A stretch of DNA of 64,000 nt, from the NCBI RefSeq assembly GCF_033958435.1, contig NC_134138.1:79656298-79720297 (forward strand), read 5' to 3'. The translations under genes and the position numbers were made by a program. Numbering within the stretch: the first letter of the stretch is position 1; each line of letters starts with the position of its first letter. The notes below the pieces were generated by a model. That model saw nothing but the letters and a program-made list of their open reading frames with translations, ran no database searches and was not told where the DNA came from. Below, piece after piece: positions 23,153-34,721 of this stretch. The DNA is from Carettochelys insculpta (taxonomy: Eukaryota > Chordata > Testudines > Carettochelyidae).

Positions 23153-24171
23153 GAAATCCCTCAATTTGAATACACATCTTAACCAGACAAGAAATAGCAA
23201 TTATTGTTGTGTTCCTAAGGAGATAAAAATTTTTATAACGCCAATGTCAGAAATATGCTAACTGTTCTTTACAGAGCCCCTGCCCTTCCTTCTCCCTGCA
23301 ACTGATTTCTCATAATAAGGTAATGTGGCTACTAAACATGAGCTCAGAGAAGCCCAAGGTTTCTAACAATTCTGCTAAATACATTTACAAACTGAATCCA
23401 GGTGGGAAAATCTCAGGTCTTGATCCTATATTTTACTTCAAAATCAATGAGGAACATCTGAGGGGGTGGCAGGACAGTGTGTATGTGAGTGAGGCCGAGG
23501 GTGGGATCACCCATACAGCTCTCATTGCAGAATTGTGACCTAAACCTCAGTTTTGAAAAAGAAAAGTCAATAACGTGCTTCCAGCCTCCCACAGAATAAA
23601 TTTTAGTTTAATCTGAATCGTTCACTGTACCCGAAGTTTGGCAGGTAATTAATTCACTAAGTACATCTGTCTGGTTTTAGCTTGGGTGGAATTATTTTCA
23701 AGGAGACAGATAAACCCAGCCGCATCCATCTTCTCTAAAAATGGTATTTTTCAAAAGCCCTCATGTAGTTCTTTGCCTGGTATTGTAAAGATTTGTAACA
23801 AGCTGTGATTTTTGATTTAGTGCAAGTACGAGGAATAATGTGGAAAAAGGTAAATGCGGCCATTGACAGGGAATAGCTAAAGGCATTTGCCCCTCACTTC
23901 CTAAAGTGTGTACTTCTCAAACAGGGTTCATTCTTTGAACATGGAACTACTAGACCTTTAGGCTACCTTTGATAGTAAACTTTAAATGGAACCTGGAGAT
24001 GGCCAAGGCCTATTTAGTTGTGCAATTCACTTCCTGCCACTGCAGTACTGTTCTACAGTTTAATTTCTAGTATTCACATGTTTTACTAAGATCAACGTGA
24101 GTCATTCATGCAGTTCAAGGGCAGCATGTAGATCAAAACTTGTACTGTATTACACTGATTTGTACACCAAG
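23153..24171. other. No recognised feature
   Basis: AT-rich unique-looking sequence between the two copies of the dispersed repeat. Confidence 0.4.
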
Positions 24172-24612
24172 CACCACTGATTGTTGAAATTTGGCAAGCC
24201 CCATCCCTCATGTTGGACAACTCTGTAGTGTAGTAGGAAGTCCAAAATCCAGCTCTTTCTTCAAGCTTTGCATTGTTCTTGTATTATTTTCAAGGATCAT
24301 ATGTAATCAAGGCAATGCAGTGTGGGGAGATGACATCATATACCCACAGCCACTTGTGGGGCATTTTTTTCCCATTCTGCACTAGCACAAATACCCAGAA
24401 TGCTATGGTGCTGAGGGAACTGTCAGAAAGGTTCCCATAATGCATTGCTGCAACATTCGATGTTTGGCAATTGAGAGGGGCAGCAGTAAGTCGACTTTGT
24501 GGGGCGCCTGTGGGGAGGTCAGGACAGTCAAATTCGAACTGATAAAACCCAGCATTACAAAATCAATTTTAATAAATTTGAATTTATCTCATAGTGTAGA
24601 CGTAACCTTAGC
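24172..24612 (+). repeat. Dispersed Harbinger-like repeat, deleted copy
   Basis: Same order of blocks as 22310-23152 but lacking about 190 and 215 bases between them. The right end GTGTAGACGTAACCTTAG matches the longer copy. Confidence 0.6.
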
Positions 24613-24797
24613 GTCTGTGGGAGTGTAGAATTACATATAGAAATATTCCACACATAGAGATTGGAATAAGTACCTGACAGGCTGTATACTTTTTCTACGC
24701 TTACTATTTTTGTCTGTGTTTGCACATGTACTTTATTTTTGTATCCCTCTCCTTCCTCAAACTTTGCATCCTAGATGGACACCATTTGTCTGACATA

Positions 24798-25508
24798 AGC
24801 CGTGTCTACACGTGCACGCTACTTCGAAGTAGCGGCACTAACTTCGAAATAACGCCCGTCACTGCTACACGCATCGGGCGCTATTTCGAAGTTAACTTCG
24901 ACGTTAGGCGGCGAGACGTCGAAGTCGCTATCCTCATCAGGAGATGGGGATAGCGCCCTACTTCGACGTTCAATGTCGAAGTAGGGACCGTGTAGTCATT
25001 GCGCGTCCCACAACTTCGAAATAGCGGGGTCCGCCATGGCGGCCATCAGCTGAGGGGTTGAGAGACGCTCTCTCTCCAGCCCCTGCGGGGCTCTATGGTC
25101 ACCGTGGGCAGCAGCCCTTAGCCCAGGGCTTCTGGCTGCTGCTGCTGCAGCTGGGGATCCACGCTGCAGGCACAGGGTCTGCAACCAGTTGTCAGCTCTG
25201 TGGATCTTGTGTTGTTTAGTGCAACTGTGTCTGGGAGGGGCCCTTTAAGGGAGCGGCTTGCTGTTGAGTCCGCCCTGTGACCCTGTCTGCAGCTGTGCCT
25301 GGCACCCTTATTTCGACGTGTGCTACTTTGGCGTGTAGACGTTCCCTCGCTGCGCCTATTTCGATGTGGTGCTGCGCAACGTCGAAGTTGAACATCGATG
25401 TTGCCAGCCCTGGAGGACGTGTAGACGTTGTTCATCGAAATAGCCTATTTCGATGTTGCCACATCGAAATAAGCTACTTCGATGTAGGCTTCACGTGTAG
25501 ACGTAGCC
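24798..25508 (-). mobile_element. Harbinger MITE, 711-bp type
   Basis: The ends AGCCGTGTCTACACGTGCA and ...CACGTGTAGACGTAGCC are flanked by ATA on both sides (24795-24797, 25509-25511). Read on the minus strand it equals the left 0.3 kb and right 0.35 kb of element C with everything between removed. Dense in TTCGAA/TTCGAT palindromes. No transposase domain. A 105-codon open frame (minus strand, 25435-25118) is shared with the sister MITEs. Confidence 0.9.
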
Positions 25509-25842
25509 ATAGTGAGGGAAACCAAAGTAATGTACCACCCTTATTAACAAAAAGGACAGTCACCTGTGTAAATTCCCCATGGATTCCACTTCAAGTGCTT
25601 GAAACAATCCACCTGTTCTATTGTTATTCCAGCAATAATATCCAGGCACTGTTCTCTAGACATTACTATTCCTCTCTGTACAGTACTCTGCTGTGCCTTG
25701 AGGCCCCAGTTCTACTTAGCACTTATGGAGGTGTATGAACTGATTCAGGTATATCTCAAGGTTATATGTGCATTAGTGCTTTGCTGAACTGGTAGCAATT
25801 CATTGGAGTGACAGCATTGGTCTTTAACACATTTTACCACTA

Positions 25843-25970
25843 TCAGCAGGGTAGCTGAGTTAGTCTGCATCTTCAAAACAACAAGAAGTCCTGTGACACC
25901 TTATAGACTAACAGATATTTTGGAGCATAAGCTTTCATGGGCAAAGACCTGCTTCGCCAGATGCATGAGT
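25843..25970 (+). repeat. Fold-back family retroposon, monomeric copy 4, with 13-bp target duplication
   Basis: Perfect direct repeats CATTTTACCACTA at 25830-25842 and 25971-25983. Contains GGGTAGCTGAGTTAGTCTGC, CCTGTGACACCTTATAGACTAACAG and AGCTTTCATGGGCAAAGACC and ends in AGATGCATGAGT. It lacks the reverse arm, so it shows the single-arm form of the family. The 5' part matches a tRNA-like A box. Confidence 0.8.
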
Positions 25971-26932
25971 CATTTTACCACTAAGCACCATGCCATGTAG
26001 ATAGTGATATTGCTAATAATTGATAATGAATAACAATACTCAGTGGGAGAAGACCTCATACATCTAGTCTCTCCACTAATCTAGGATCAAGACAGCTACA
26101 ACAACACTGCAAGCATTGTACGAAATATTTATTTAACTGTTGTCAAGGGTCCAGAGCTTGTGATAATCACCACCAAATGGTCTGACATAAGATATAATAT
26201 GCAAAATTCACACCAAACTACTTTTGAATATTAAGAAACATTTTTAATATATCCATGAGACTTTCTCCGCTGGCTTTCCGATTGGCATAGTTTTATTTTT
26301 CTCCCAACCATGTTGACTTCTGATACCTTATTAGGCATCAAAACCCACATGAAAAACATCGATAACTAGCTTGCCCCGAAGATGTAACTAGGCACAAAGC
26401 AAATTGTTTTTTCATGTACCTTTTAATAGCTGTTTCATTTTACATGGCACATTCTTGGCTTCAAAATGACAGCAAAGAAGAACTCCTACACTGAGAAGAG
26501 AAAACATACTGTAGCACTACACACAGCGCACTTCAAGGAGTGAACAAGTTCTAACAACAGTACTGCAGAATAAGAACTATTAAGAACAGCTTCCAATTTT
26601 ACCCATCTGAAACTACACTGCTCGGATCTTTGGTTTAATCTTTCTTTCCTCTGGGAACAAGGTGTCAACTCATTTAGAGGACAGTCTTCCCAAGCTTCCA
26701 CATCACAGAATAAGCACAAGAAAAATGCCCGTTGTCTCTCTCTTTCTTTACCAGTTTTTCTCTAACCTTAAATTATAATTACACCAAAGTTGCAATCCTG
26801 TCATTGTGACACTGGACACTTGCAGTTGGTGCTGTGTAAATGTAGCTTCACGGATCTTGTCTACAGTATTCCAATTATACAAGCTATAAGGGACCCAGTC
26901 TAGACTGCTGTCAGATATTTTAGACACTCTCT

Positions 26933-27347
26933 GGCTACTTCTACACAAGAAGTCACTGTTGGAAGGCATTTACAGGCAAAACTTCTGTCACCAGGTCACG
27001 TCAACACATAAAAGCAGACAGAAAGAGCAATCTGCTCTGTTGACAGAGAGTAGCCAGACTGCCCAGCCCTCTCTCAACAGAAAAGCTGACCAGAAGCTCT
27101 GCAAACAGGACTGCTCAGTGAGCCAGAAGCTCTGTCTGTCGACAAAAAGGCCCCAGAACATCTACACAGCTATTTTGTCGATAGCTAACTGTTGAGAGAG
27201 GGGTCAAGACAGGTATAACACTGCCAACGGGTGTGCCAGGTTTCATTGACAAACTGTCAACAAGCTCATTTTGCATGTAGACACGCCTCAGTTTTTCCCA
27301 ACAAAAGCCCAGTTTTGCCGGGAAAAACCTCTCATGTAGACGTAGCC
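26933..27347. mobile_element. Harbinger-like MITE, about 415 bp
   Basis: Ends GGCTACTTCTACACAAG and ...CTCATGTAGACGTAGCC are imperfect inverted repeats with the superfamily core. The interior is rich in GTTGACAGA/CTGTCGACAAA motifs, unlike element C. Flanking triplets (TCT, CAA) do not match, so the ends may be off by a few bases. Confidence 0.6.
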
Positions 27348-28504
27348 CAAGATACAGTATCATAACATACATGTGCTTTCACTTCACACTGGAGATTCTT
27401 TAAAGCTTCATAATTCTGAACCCAGCAAACCGAAATCTAGTTTTACCAAATTTAGTTCTTTTCCCCCCCAGAGCATGAAAAAAAACCTTGCCACAGTTTA
27501 ATGGATATAAATTGAACTCCCAGTCAAACAATTTTTGTATTTTATGCTTTAACTCCAAATATACCATCGTATGATCAACATTCAAACTGAAATTATATAA
27601 GGCCCAAAGTTACAAATATTTACTACTACTGGCCATAATGCTTTCTGCTTTGAGTAGTCCTGTTAAAATCAACAGAATTTTTCATGTCAGCAAAAAACAT
27701 CCTCAGTAGCTTCTGGGACAAGGGCTGTCTTTTTGTTCTGTGTGCGTGGGCTCTTAGGACTTCTAGGAGCCAATGTCATACTAACTATAAATAACAGAGG
27801 TTCCCTTTTACCTAGGATTATACCAAAAAAATGGCTGCCAAAATGAAAGTGAAGCTAATACAGGATCCAAAACTAAGGACAGTGATTAATCTTGTCACAA
27901 AAACCCATCAAGTAAAGCCAGGATTGTTCTACATATCTTGTTTCATTACTGTGTCCCTGGGAACAAGAACTAACCTGCATACCAAAGAACTTAAAGTCCA
28001 CTGCTTTATACTTTCCTTCACAGGACTTTACGGGTTTATTTTTCCTCCTTTCTGTTTGAATCTAGAGCTCATATAAGTTTTGAAATCTGAGGTCTTCCAT
28101 CTGTTGAAGATGTACATCAAGTCTAAAATCCTGAAGCAAATTTCTAACAAGGCTCCCAAAGGCTGACAGCTGTACTGGTATTGCCTATGGCATTAACTTC
28201 TGTCAGAAAACCTTTAGGGTGAGACCACCATCTTATTGCAGTGAACAATTACACCAGCTAGACAATAATGAATTGTAATCTTGACTCAACTGCTTATTTA
28301 TTTGTCCTGGTGCTTAAAGGTAATAACTTATGCTTTTGAGACCACCAATTCTCACAAGCTACAATTGGCCTGAGTGGTTCTGCTGGCTGCAGTAACATGT
28401 GAACTCCCAGTATTGGGTGATGGGGCATTCTCATAGGGATGATGGGAATTCATTTCCTTTTATAGTCAGCTAAAATCAGAGCTTAGCCACTTTTTGGACT
28501 CTAT
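27348..28504. other. No recognised feature
   Basis: AT-rich sequence between two MITEs. An open frame at 27831-28076 starting MAAKMKVKLIQDP has no family resemblance that I recognise and no codon or context support. Confidence 0.4.
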
Positions 28505-29161
28505 GGCTACGTCTACACGTGCAGCCAACATCAAAATAGCTTATTTCGATGTTGCGACATCGAAATAGTCTATTTCGATGAATAACGTCTACATATCCTC
28601 CAGGGCCGGCAACGTCGATGTTCAACTTCGACGTTGCTCAGCCCAACATCGAAATAGGCGCAGCGAGGGAACGTCTACACGTCAAAGTAGCACACATCGA
28701 AATAGGGATGCCAGGCACAGCTGCAGACAGGGTCACAGGGCGGACTCAACAGCCAGCCGCTCCCTTAAAGGGCCCCTCCCAGACACAGTTGCACTAAACA
28801 ACACAAGATACACAGAGCTGACAACTGGTTGCAGACCCTGTGCCTGCAGCATAGATCCCCAGCTGCCGCAGAAGCAGCCAGAAGCCCTGGGCTAAGGGCT
28901 GCTGCCCACGGTGACCATAGAGCCCCGCAGGGGCTGGGGAGAGAGCATCTCTCAACCCCCCAGCTGATGGCCGCCATGGAGGACCCAGCAATTTCGATGT
29001 TGCGGGACGCGGATCGTCTACACGGTCCCTACTTCGACGTTGAACGTCGAAGTAGGGCGCTATTCCTATCTCCTCATGAGGTTAGCGACTTCGACGTCTC
29101 GCCGCCTAACGTCGAAGTTGGTGCCGCTACTTCGAAGTAGCGTGCATGTGTAGACGCAGCT
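28505..29161 (+). mobile_element. Harbinger MITE, 657-bp type
   Basis: Ends GGCTACGTCTACACGTGCA and ...CATGTGTAGACGCAGCT, flanked by TAT on both sides (28502-28504, 29162-29164). Deletion derivative of element C. It lacks the 54-base segment between two AACTTCGAA/TTCGAAGTT blocks that the 711-bp copies and element C retain. Keeps the 105-codon frame (28578-28895). Confidence 0.9.
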
Positions 29162-29795
29162 TATATCATGCTCCTATTCAGTCTGGCTTTTGAGGACATG
29201 GCTGTATCAAAGACATTTTCTTACCAGTTTTAAAACTAGTTAGACCCATAATATGAACCTGACATAAAGAATCTGGATCCATTTTTAGTGCACTAAAAAA
29301 ATTAAACTGACTGAATACTCCATAAATTTTGGCCTACAAATTCTATAGAAAACTGCATTAGTCTATACCACAGAGGATTCCCCTGAGAGGGAAAATATTC
29401 AACTGTCCTTATCGACCAGATTTAGGCCAGCTTTGTGATAGAAAACCAGCTGGACAAGCAGGTCACCCAACTTCCCTTCCCCTTACCTCCAGAGGTGCTG
29501 TAGATTACTTGAAAACTGGGGCACAGTAATATGAACAAGAGGAACAGGTTAAGGAAGAGGGTGGTGAAAATTGTTTTCTGTGTTTTTTATAAGCTTCAAG
29601 TCACGGCATGCTATTGGAATTTGTCTGTTTCTTTGTATGTTGGTGTGTTATTGATCTGAGTCTTGGTAGATTACTTTTAAAAGATTAAATTGTGATTTAT
29701 AATTGCTACTTTTCTCCATTGCCAGCTATTTACATAAGATAAGAGTGATCTGTGCCCTCAGCTTTTCCCTACATCTACCACTATAAAGGGTATAT
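29162..29795. other. No recognised feature
   Basis: AT-rich sequence between the MITE and the 5' break of the CR1 copy. Confidence 0.4.
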
Positions 29796-31033
29796 CTACT
29801 ATATAAAGGGTAAGAACTGTTTAGGAAGGACAGACAGGGAAGAAAAGGAGGAGGAGTTGTGCTCTGTGTGAGGGAGCATTATGATTGCTTAGAGCTTCAA
29901 TATAAGAAGGGAGAAAAGCCAATTGAGTGTCTTTGGGTTAAGCTTAGAAGTGGAAGCAATAGAGGTGATGTTGTAGTTGGTTTCTGCTATAGACTGCCAG
30001 ATCAGGGAGATAAGGTAGATGAGGATTTCTTCAGAAAGCTAAGAGAAGCTTCCAAATCACAGGCCCCGGTTCTCATGGGAGACCAGTACAACAGCAAACA
30101 GACAATCCAGGAAATTTTTGGAGAATGTTAGGGATAACTTCCTGGTACAAGTGCTGATGGAACCAACCAGGGCCATGCACAGCTTGACTTGCTGCTCACA
30201 AACCGGGAGGAATTAGTAGGAGAAATAGAAGTGGGTCACAACCTGGGCTACAGCGATCACGAGATGGTAGATTTCAGGATCCTTACAAAAGGAAGAAAGG
30301 TGAGCAGTAATATACAGACCTTTGATTTCAAAAGAACAGACTTCATCTCCCTGAGTGTAGTGATGGGCAGAATCACCTGGGAAATGAAGATGAAGGGGAA
30401 AAGAGTTCAGGACAACTGGAAATATTTTAAAGTCTTGCTGAAGGCACAGGAACAAACAATCCCGCTGCACAGTAAGAAAAGCAAATATGGCAGGCAACCA
30501 GCTTGGCTTAACAGGGAAATGCTTGGTCAGCTTAAACTCAAAAAGGATGCATATAAGAAGTGGAAAATTGGACAGATGACTAAGGAGGAGTATAAATATA
30601 TGGCTGGAAAATGCCGGGCACTAATCAGGACAGCAAAGGCACAATTGGAACTGCAGCTGGCAAGAGATGTGAAAGGAAACAAGAAGGGTTTCTACAAGCA
30701 TGTTAACAATATACAGGTTATCAGGGAAGGTGAGGGGCCGTTACTGGATGAGAAAGGTAACCTAGTGACAGTTGATGTAAGAGAAGCTGAAGTACTCAAT
30801 GCTTTTTTGCCTCAGTCCTCACAGACAAGGACAGCTCCCATACTGCGGTGCTAGACAATTCAGTATGGGAAGGTGGAGAGCAGCCCTCAGTGGGGAAGGA
30901 ATGAGTTATCTGCCACTTAGAAAAAACTAGATGTACACAAATGCATGGGTCTGGATTTAATGCACCCAAGGATACTGAGGGAATTGGCAGACGTCATCGT
31001 CAAACCTTTGGCTGTTACCTTTGAAGGCTCTTG
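29796..31033 (+). mobile_element. CR1 LINE, 5' segment (endonuclease region)
   Basis: First of three segments of one CR1 copy. Endonuclease readings: GRKGGGVVLCVREHYDCLEL, VVVGFCYRLPDQGDKVDEDF, then a frameshift, DLLLTNREELVGEIEVGH, LGYSDHEMVDFRIL, and the linker to the reverse transcriptase: RQPAWLNREMLGQLKLKKDA, LARDVKGNKKGFYKHVNN. A stop ends the frame at 30852. The segment ends at the TTG triplet 31031-31033, where Harbinger D is inserted. Confidence 0.85.
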
Positions 31034-31375
31034 GGGTGTGTCTACACGTGCACAGTATTGCGAAAAGACTGGCCCTCTTTTGAAAGAAGGAAGGGAGTGT
31101 CTGCACGTACCATGCACTCTTTCAATTTGAAATCGAAGGAACGCGGCCCAGACATCAAAAGCTGGACACTGATCCCATACGAGAAGAGTGCCACCTATCG
31201 AAAAACATCATTGAAATAAGGCATGTGTAGATGCACCACGGCCTGCTCTCTCGAAAGAGAAAGATGGCACCCAGCCTGAGCGCAGAGACACCCTGCCCCA
31301 CCAAGCAGAGATCTATGATCCCCGTGACCGGCTGTTCTTAAAGCCTCACAGACCCAGAAGCCCCGTGGCAGGAAG

Positions 31376-33016
31376 ATGAGAGCAGGCAAACTGCAAAGCA
31401 CGAGCCCCAGGCAGCACACCATCTCAGCCGCCCCCAGTGACAGCGACAGGCACATGGACAGTACCCGGCAGTTCCCCGAGCCCCAGGGCCCTCCCTCAGA
31501 GCCCCCACAGGGCTCCCAAGAGTCCATCCCAGAAAAAAAGAAGAGCGGCCCCTCCTGGACAGACTGTGAACTCAGAGATCTCCTGGGCCTTTCGAGAGAA
31601 GAGGAGGTCCTCTGCGCAATGTGGATAAAGTGGAGGAATGCCGCTGCCATCGCCCACCTCGCCCAGGGACTGACCAGCCAAGGCCACCTGGAGCGGACCC
31701 TGGAGCAAGTCCAGAGCAAAGTTAAAGAGCTCCAGCAGGGCTATGCCCAGGTCCAGGATGAGGCCAGGCGCTCAGGAACAGGCCCCTCCACCTGCCTCTA
31801 CTATAGGGAGCTCCACAGCATCCTGGGGCCCCGGGAGAGCTCCCCACCCAAAGCGGTCCTGGACAGCTCAGCAGACCAGCCCAAGCTGGAGGGGCTGCAG
31901 GAGCCAGGACCAGCCAGCCCAAGCCAGGGGGCAGGCACCACCTGGGACTGGTCCAGCGAGGAGGGTGACCTCATCATTGATGTCCCCTCACGGTTGTCCA
32001 GCCGGGTGTCCCCAGAGATCATCAAGGTCCCCCCAGTAAGTGAACAGTGGGGTCAGCACACTGGCTGGCGAGGGGGGCAGTGGCACCCCTGCCAGTGGAC
32101 CAGGCACAGGCCCAGAGGCCCAGGGCCAGACACCCCGGCTGGCCACAGTCCCGAACATGCCCTCTGCACCTTCCAGCACCACCCAGCACCCAGACCCGTG
32201 GACATTTCCAGGCACCCAGTTGCCCAGTGGGATGCCTGCAGGCCAGCCCACACCCAGGGATGGTCCCACCCGGGGCGTTGGGGGGGAGCCCTTGTGCACT
32301 TGATGCCACAGGGATGCCATGCCCACCATGGCCAGGCCAGCCCCGGGGGAGGTGGGGCCTTGGGGCAACAGGGTCCCAGGGGGAATGTGGGACGAGGTCC
32401 TGCTCAGAGATTGACATGCTATCCATCACCCCTTGCAGGTACAGCAAGCGAGGGCCCACACAGCCCCTTGGTGTCAGTGGTCTTCGAGAGCCCCCTGGAG
32501 GTGTCAGACGGGGGCCGGGCACCTTCAGCAGCAGCATCACACCAGGTGCACAGCCAGAGGTCACAGCAGCACACAGGGGATGACCCCGCCAACCTCCACC
32601 AGACGGCGCTTATGGAGCACCACCTCCGGCTAGCAGAGTCTGACCTGGCGTGGTGGAAGGAGGCCTGGGACCAGCTCATGTCCTGCCTGGACACCATCCA
32701 CAGGACTTTGCAGGAGCACATGGGCAACGTGGCCCAACTCCTGACCCTCAGCACCTCCCCCAGTTGCCCAACCTCTGAGCCTCCCTTAGGGTCCCCCCCA
32801 AGAAAGGTCCCCCCCAGGGTCCCCTGCGCACCCCAAACACCCCCACAGAGTCCTCCACCTCACCCCACACCAATGACCCCTCTGCCATCCCACCACACCC
32901 CCACCTTCCGGTGCTTCCTGCCCTGTCCCAGACCTGCCGTAGCACCTGCTCCCAGGGGGAGAAGGGGATGTCAGGGCTGTCATGGTTCTCAGCTCACAAA
33001 CCTCTTGACCAAGTAA
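31376..33016 (+). CDS. Harbinger Myb/SANT-like DNA-binding protein, open frame
   Basis: A 546-codon frame without interruption. Residues 58-152 form the trihelix/SANT-like domain: SGPSWTDCELRDLLG, REEEVLCAMWIKWRNAAAIAHLAQGL, VQSKVKELQQGYAQVQDEA, CLYYRELHSILGP. The C-terminal third holds a predicted helix (LRLAESDLAWWKEAWDQLMS, TIHRTLQEHMGNVAQLL), then a proline-rich tail. Comparison with element C places an intron at 32036-32438, with acceptor CCTTGCAG at 32438. The donor reads CCCCAGTAAGT, apparently one G short of CAG/GTAAGT. Splicing there would shift the frame, while retaining the intron keeps it open. Known role of the family: binding of subterminal sites and nuclear import of transposase. 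Its neighbour transposase is dead. Whether it is expressed cannot be judged from sequence. Confidence 0.75.
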   Translation: MRAGKLQSTSPRQHTISAAPSDSDRHMDSTRQFPEPQGPPSEPPQGSQESIPEKKKSGPSWTDCELRDLLGLSREEEVLCAMWIKWRNAAAIAHLAQGLTSQGHLERTLEQVQSKVKELQQGYAQVQDEARRSGTGPSTCLYYRELHSILGPRESSPPKAVLDSSADQPKLEGLQEPGPASPSQGAGTTWDWSSEEGDLIIDVPSRLSSRVSPEIIKVPPVSEQWGQHTGWRGGQWHPCQWTRHRPRGPGPDTPAGHSPEHALCTFQHHPAPRPVDISRHPVAQWDACRPAHTQGWSHPGRWGGALVHLMPQGCHAHHGQASPGGGGALGQQGPRGNVGRGPAQRLTCYPSPLAGTASEGPHSPLVSVVFESPLEVSDGGRAPSAAASHQVHSQRSQQHTGDDPANLHQTALMEHHLRLAESDLAWWKEAWDQLMSCLDTIHRTLQEHMGNVAQLLTLSTSPSCPTSEPPLGSPPRKVPPRVPCAPQTPPQSPPPHPTPMTPLPSHHTPTFRCFLPCPRPAVAPAPRGRRGCQGCHGSQLTNLLTK

Positions 33017-33343
33017 CCCTCCCAGTTCTGGTCCCCTCCCCACCCCCTCCAAGTTCAGGCTCCCCCACCCCCATTTCCCAGTTCTGGCCCCCTCCCCATC
33101 CCCCTCCAAGTTTAAGCCCCCCACCCTGCAACATACAGGAGTGTCCCCCCAAGCACATTGTAAATAGTTGGACTTTTATACAACAGTTTTTTACAGTTTA
33201 TTGTTGGTAAAGGTTGAAATTGTGCACCAATGCCTGCGTCCCGTGGTCCCGTGGGCAGGGAGGCATGGGTGTGGTGGTGGTGGTGGTACATGTGTTGGGG
33301 GGGTGGAAGTATGGGGGGAAGGGGAAGGGTGGGAATCGGGTGG

Positions 33344-34721
33344 TCACTGTGGCCCCAGGGCGAGACTTACACGAAGGGCCTTCCTGATCCAGACACCATC
33401 GCAGTTCACCTGGCGGCTGGCAATAGTGGCCAGCTGCTCGAACCCCATGGTGGCCTTAGCTGCCCACCCCTGGATGTAGGCATCCCCCTTGGCCTCCACA
33501 ATGTTGTGGAGGACGCAGCAGGTGCCCACCACTTGTGGTACATTGCGCATCCCCTCCTCGAGGCGGAAGAGAAGGCACCACCACCGCCCCTTGAGGCTCC
33601 CAAAGGACTGCTCGACCACATGCCAGGCCTGGTTGAGGTGGGGGTTGAAGGCCTCCCTGCTGGTGTCAAGGTGGCCAGTATAGGGCCACATCAGCCATGG
33701 CAGTCGGTGGTATGCCGCATCCACAACTATGCATACCCACTGGAGGATGAAGGTGCCGGCCTCCATACACCAGCACAGGCTGGAATTGCAGAAGACCCTG
33801 GAGTTGTGGGTTCACCCCGACAGGCTGACGTGGATGTCCATGAACCAGCCTTTGTGGTCCACCAGGGCCTGGAGGACCACCGAGTGGTAGCTTTTCCAGT
33901 TGATATAGCTGCCAGGACTGTGTGGTGGGGCACAGATGGGGATGTGCGTCCTGTCCAGGACACCAAAGCAGCTCAGGAACCCCAACGAGGAGAAACCCTT
34001 GATGATGGCATCCAGGTCCCCAACGCAGATGACCTGGTGCAGGAGCATGGCATTCAGGGCACAGACAACCTGCAAGGAGCGAGGCCATGTGCTCTCGTGA
34101 GGGTCTGGCAGGGTGTTCAGAGCTGGCAACCCTCTCCCACCCCCACTCCCCTGCCAGCAACCCCCCTCCCAGCTGCCCCTGACCAGCAACCCTGAGGGGC
34201 CCTGTGCCCATGGGCCCCCTTTCCCTTTCCCATGGTGGAAGTGCACCCTGGGCCCGGCTTAACTCCATGAGCACTGCTCTGACAGTGGCCTTGCCCACCC
34301 TGAACTGGTGGCCCACTGAGCAGTAGGAGTCCGGGGTGTCCAGTTTCCATACCACAATTGTGACTCGCCTCTCGAGGGGGAGCACAGGCCACATGGTGGT
34401 GTCCTGTTGCCTCAATGCAGGTGCCAGCCAGTGACACAGCTCCTGGAAGGTGTCCTGGCTCATGCGAAAGTTCCAGAGCCAGGTGGCATCATCCCATTGC
34501 CCCAGAACCACTTGCTCCCACCAGTCCGTGCTGCTGGGGTGGCTCCACAGGCACCACGGTGCCATGGGGTGGGATGAAGGCTGGGTGCACTCCATGTCCT
34601 CAGGGGGGCTGTTCTGTCTCCCAAGAAGGAGAGGGGCAGCTGCAGCGACCATGCAGACAACGTGGGCAACAGCGCCAACAATGTCTGCATCCAGTGAGAG
34701 GAGCAGGGTGTCTTTGGCCAT
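33344..34721 (-). pseudogene. Harbinger transposase of element D, inactivated
   Basis: Start ATG at 34721. Exon 1 reads WWEQVVLGQWDDATWLWNF, LAPALRQQDTTM, VWKLDTPDSYCSVGHQF, VGKATVRAVLME and runs to 34263. The donor after GAG is TTAAG, not GTAAG (34262-34258), so the splice site is lost. The acceptor CCTTGCAG at 34070 is intact; exon 2 reads VVCALNAMLLHQVICVGDLD, FGVLDRTHIPI (first D kept). A TGA at 33814-33812 falls just before the second catalytic site, which reads THNSRVF where THDARVF is expected, so the second D has become N. After that the frame is open: VVDAAYHRLPWLMWPYTG, HVVEQSFGSLKGRW (E kept), ending at 33344. TGA and D-to-N both fit C-to-T decay. Confidence 0.85.

Noticed and set aside
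25277..25738. 153-codon open frame starting MTLSAAVPGTLIS
   Set aside because: Repeated antisense frame of the MITE (also at 52915-52523), running out of the element into unrelated flank.
26486..26719. Short frames with cysteine-rich stretches as possible exons
   Set aside because: No splice-site pattern, no family resemblance, and lengths expected by chance.
30189..30854. 221-codon frame as a possible host gene
   Set aside because: Matches the CR1 endonuclease to reverse transcriptase linker (LARDVKGNKKGFYKHV) and joins the flanking CR1 segments.
32022..32564. 180-codon open frame on the minus strand of the Myb gene of element D
   Set aside because: Shadow frame in GC-rich coding DNA; composition is glycine/proline/serine with no domain, and the plus-strand frame explains the openness.
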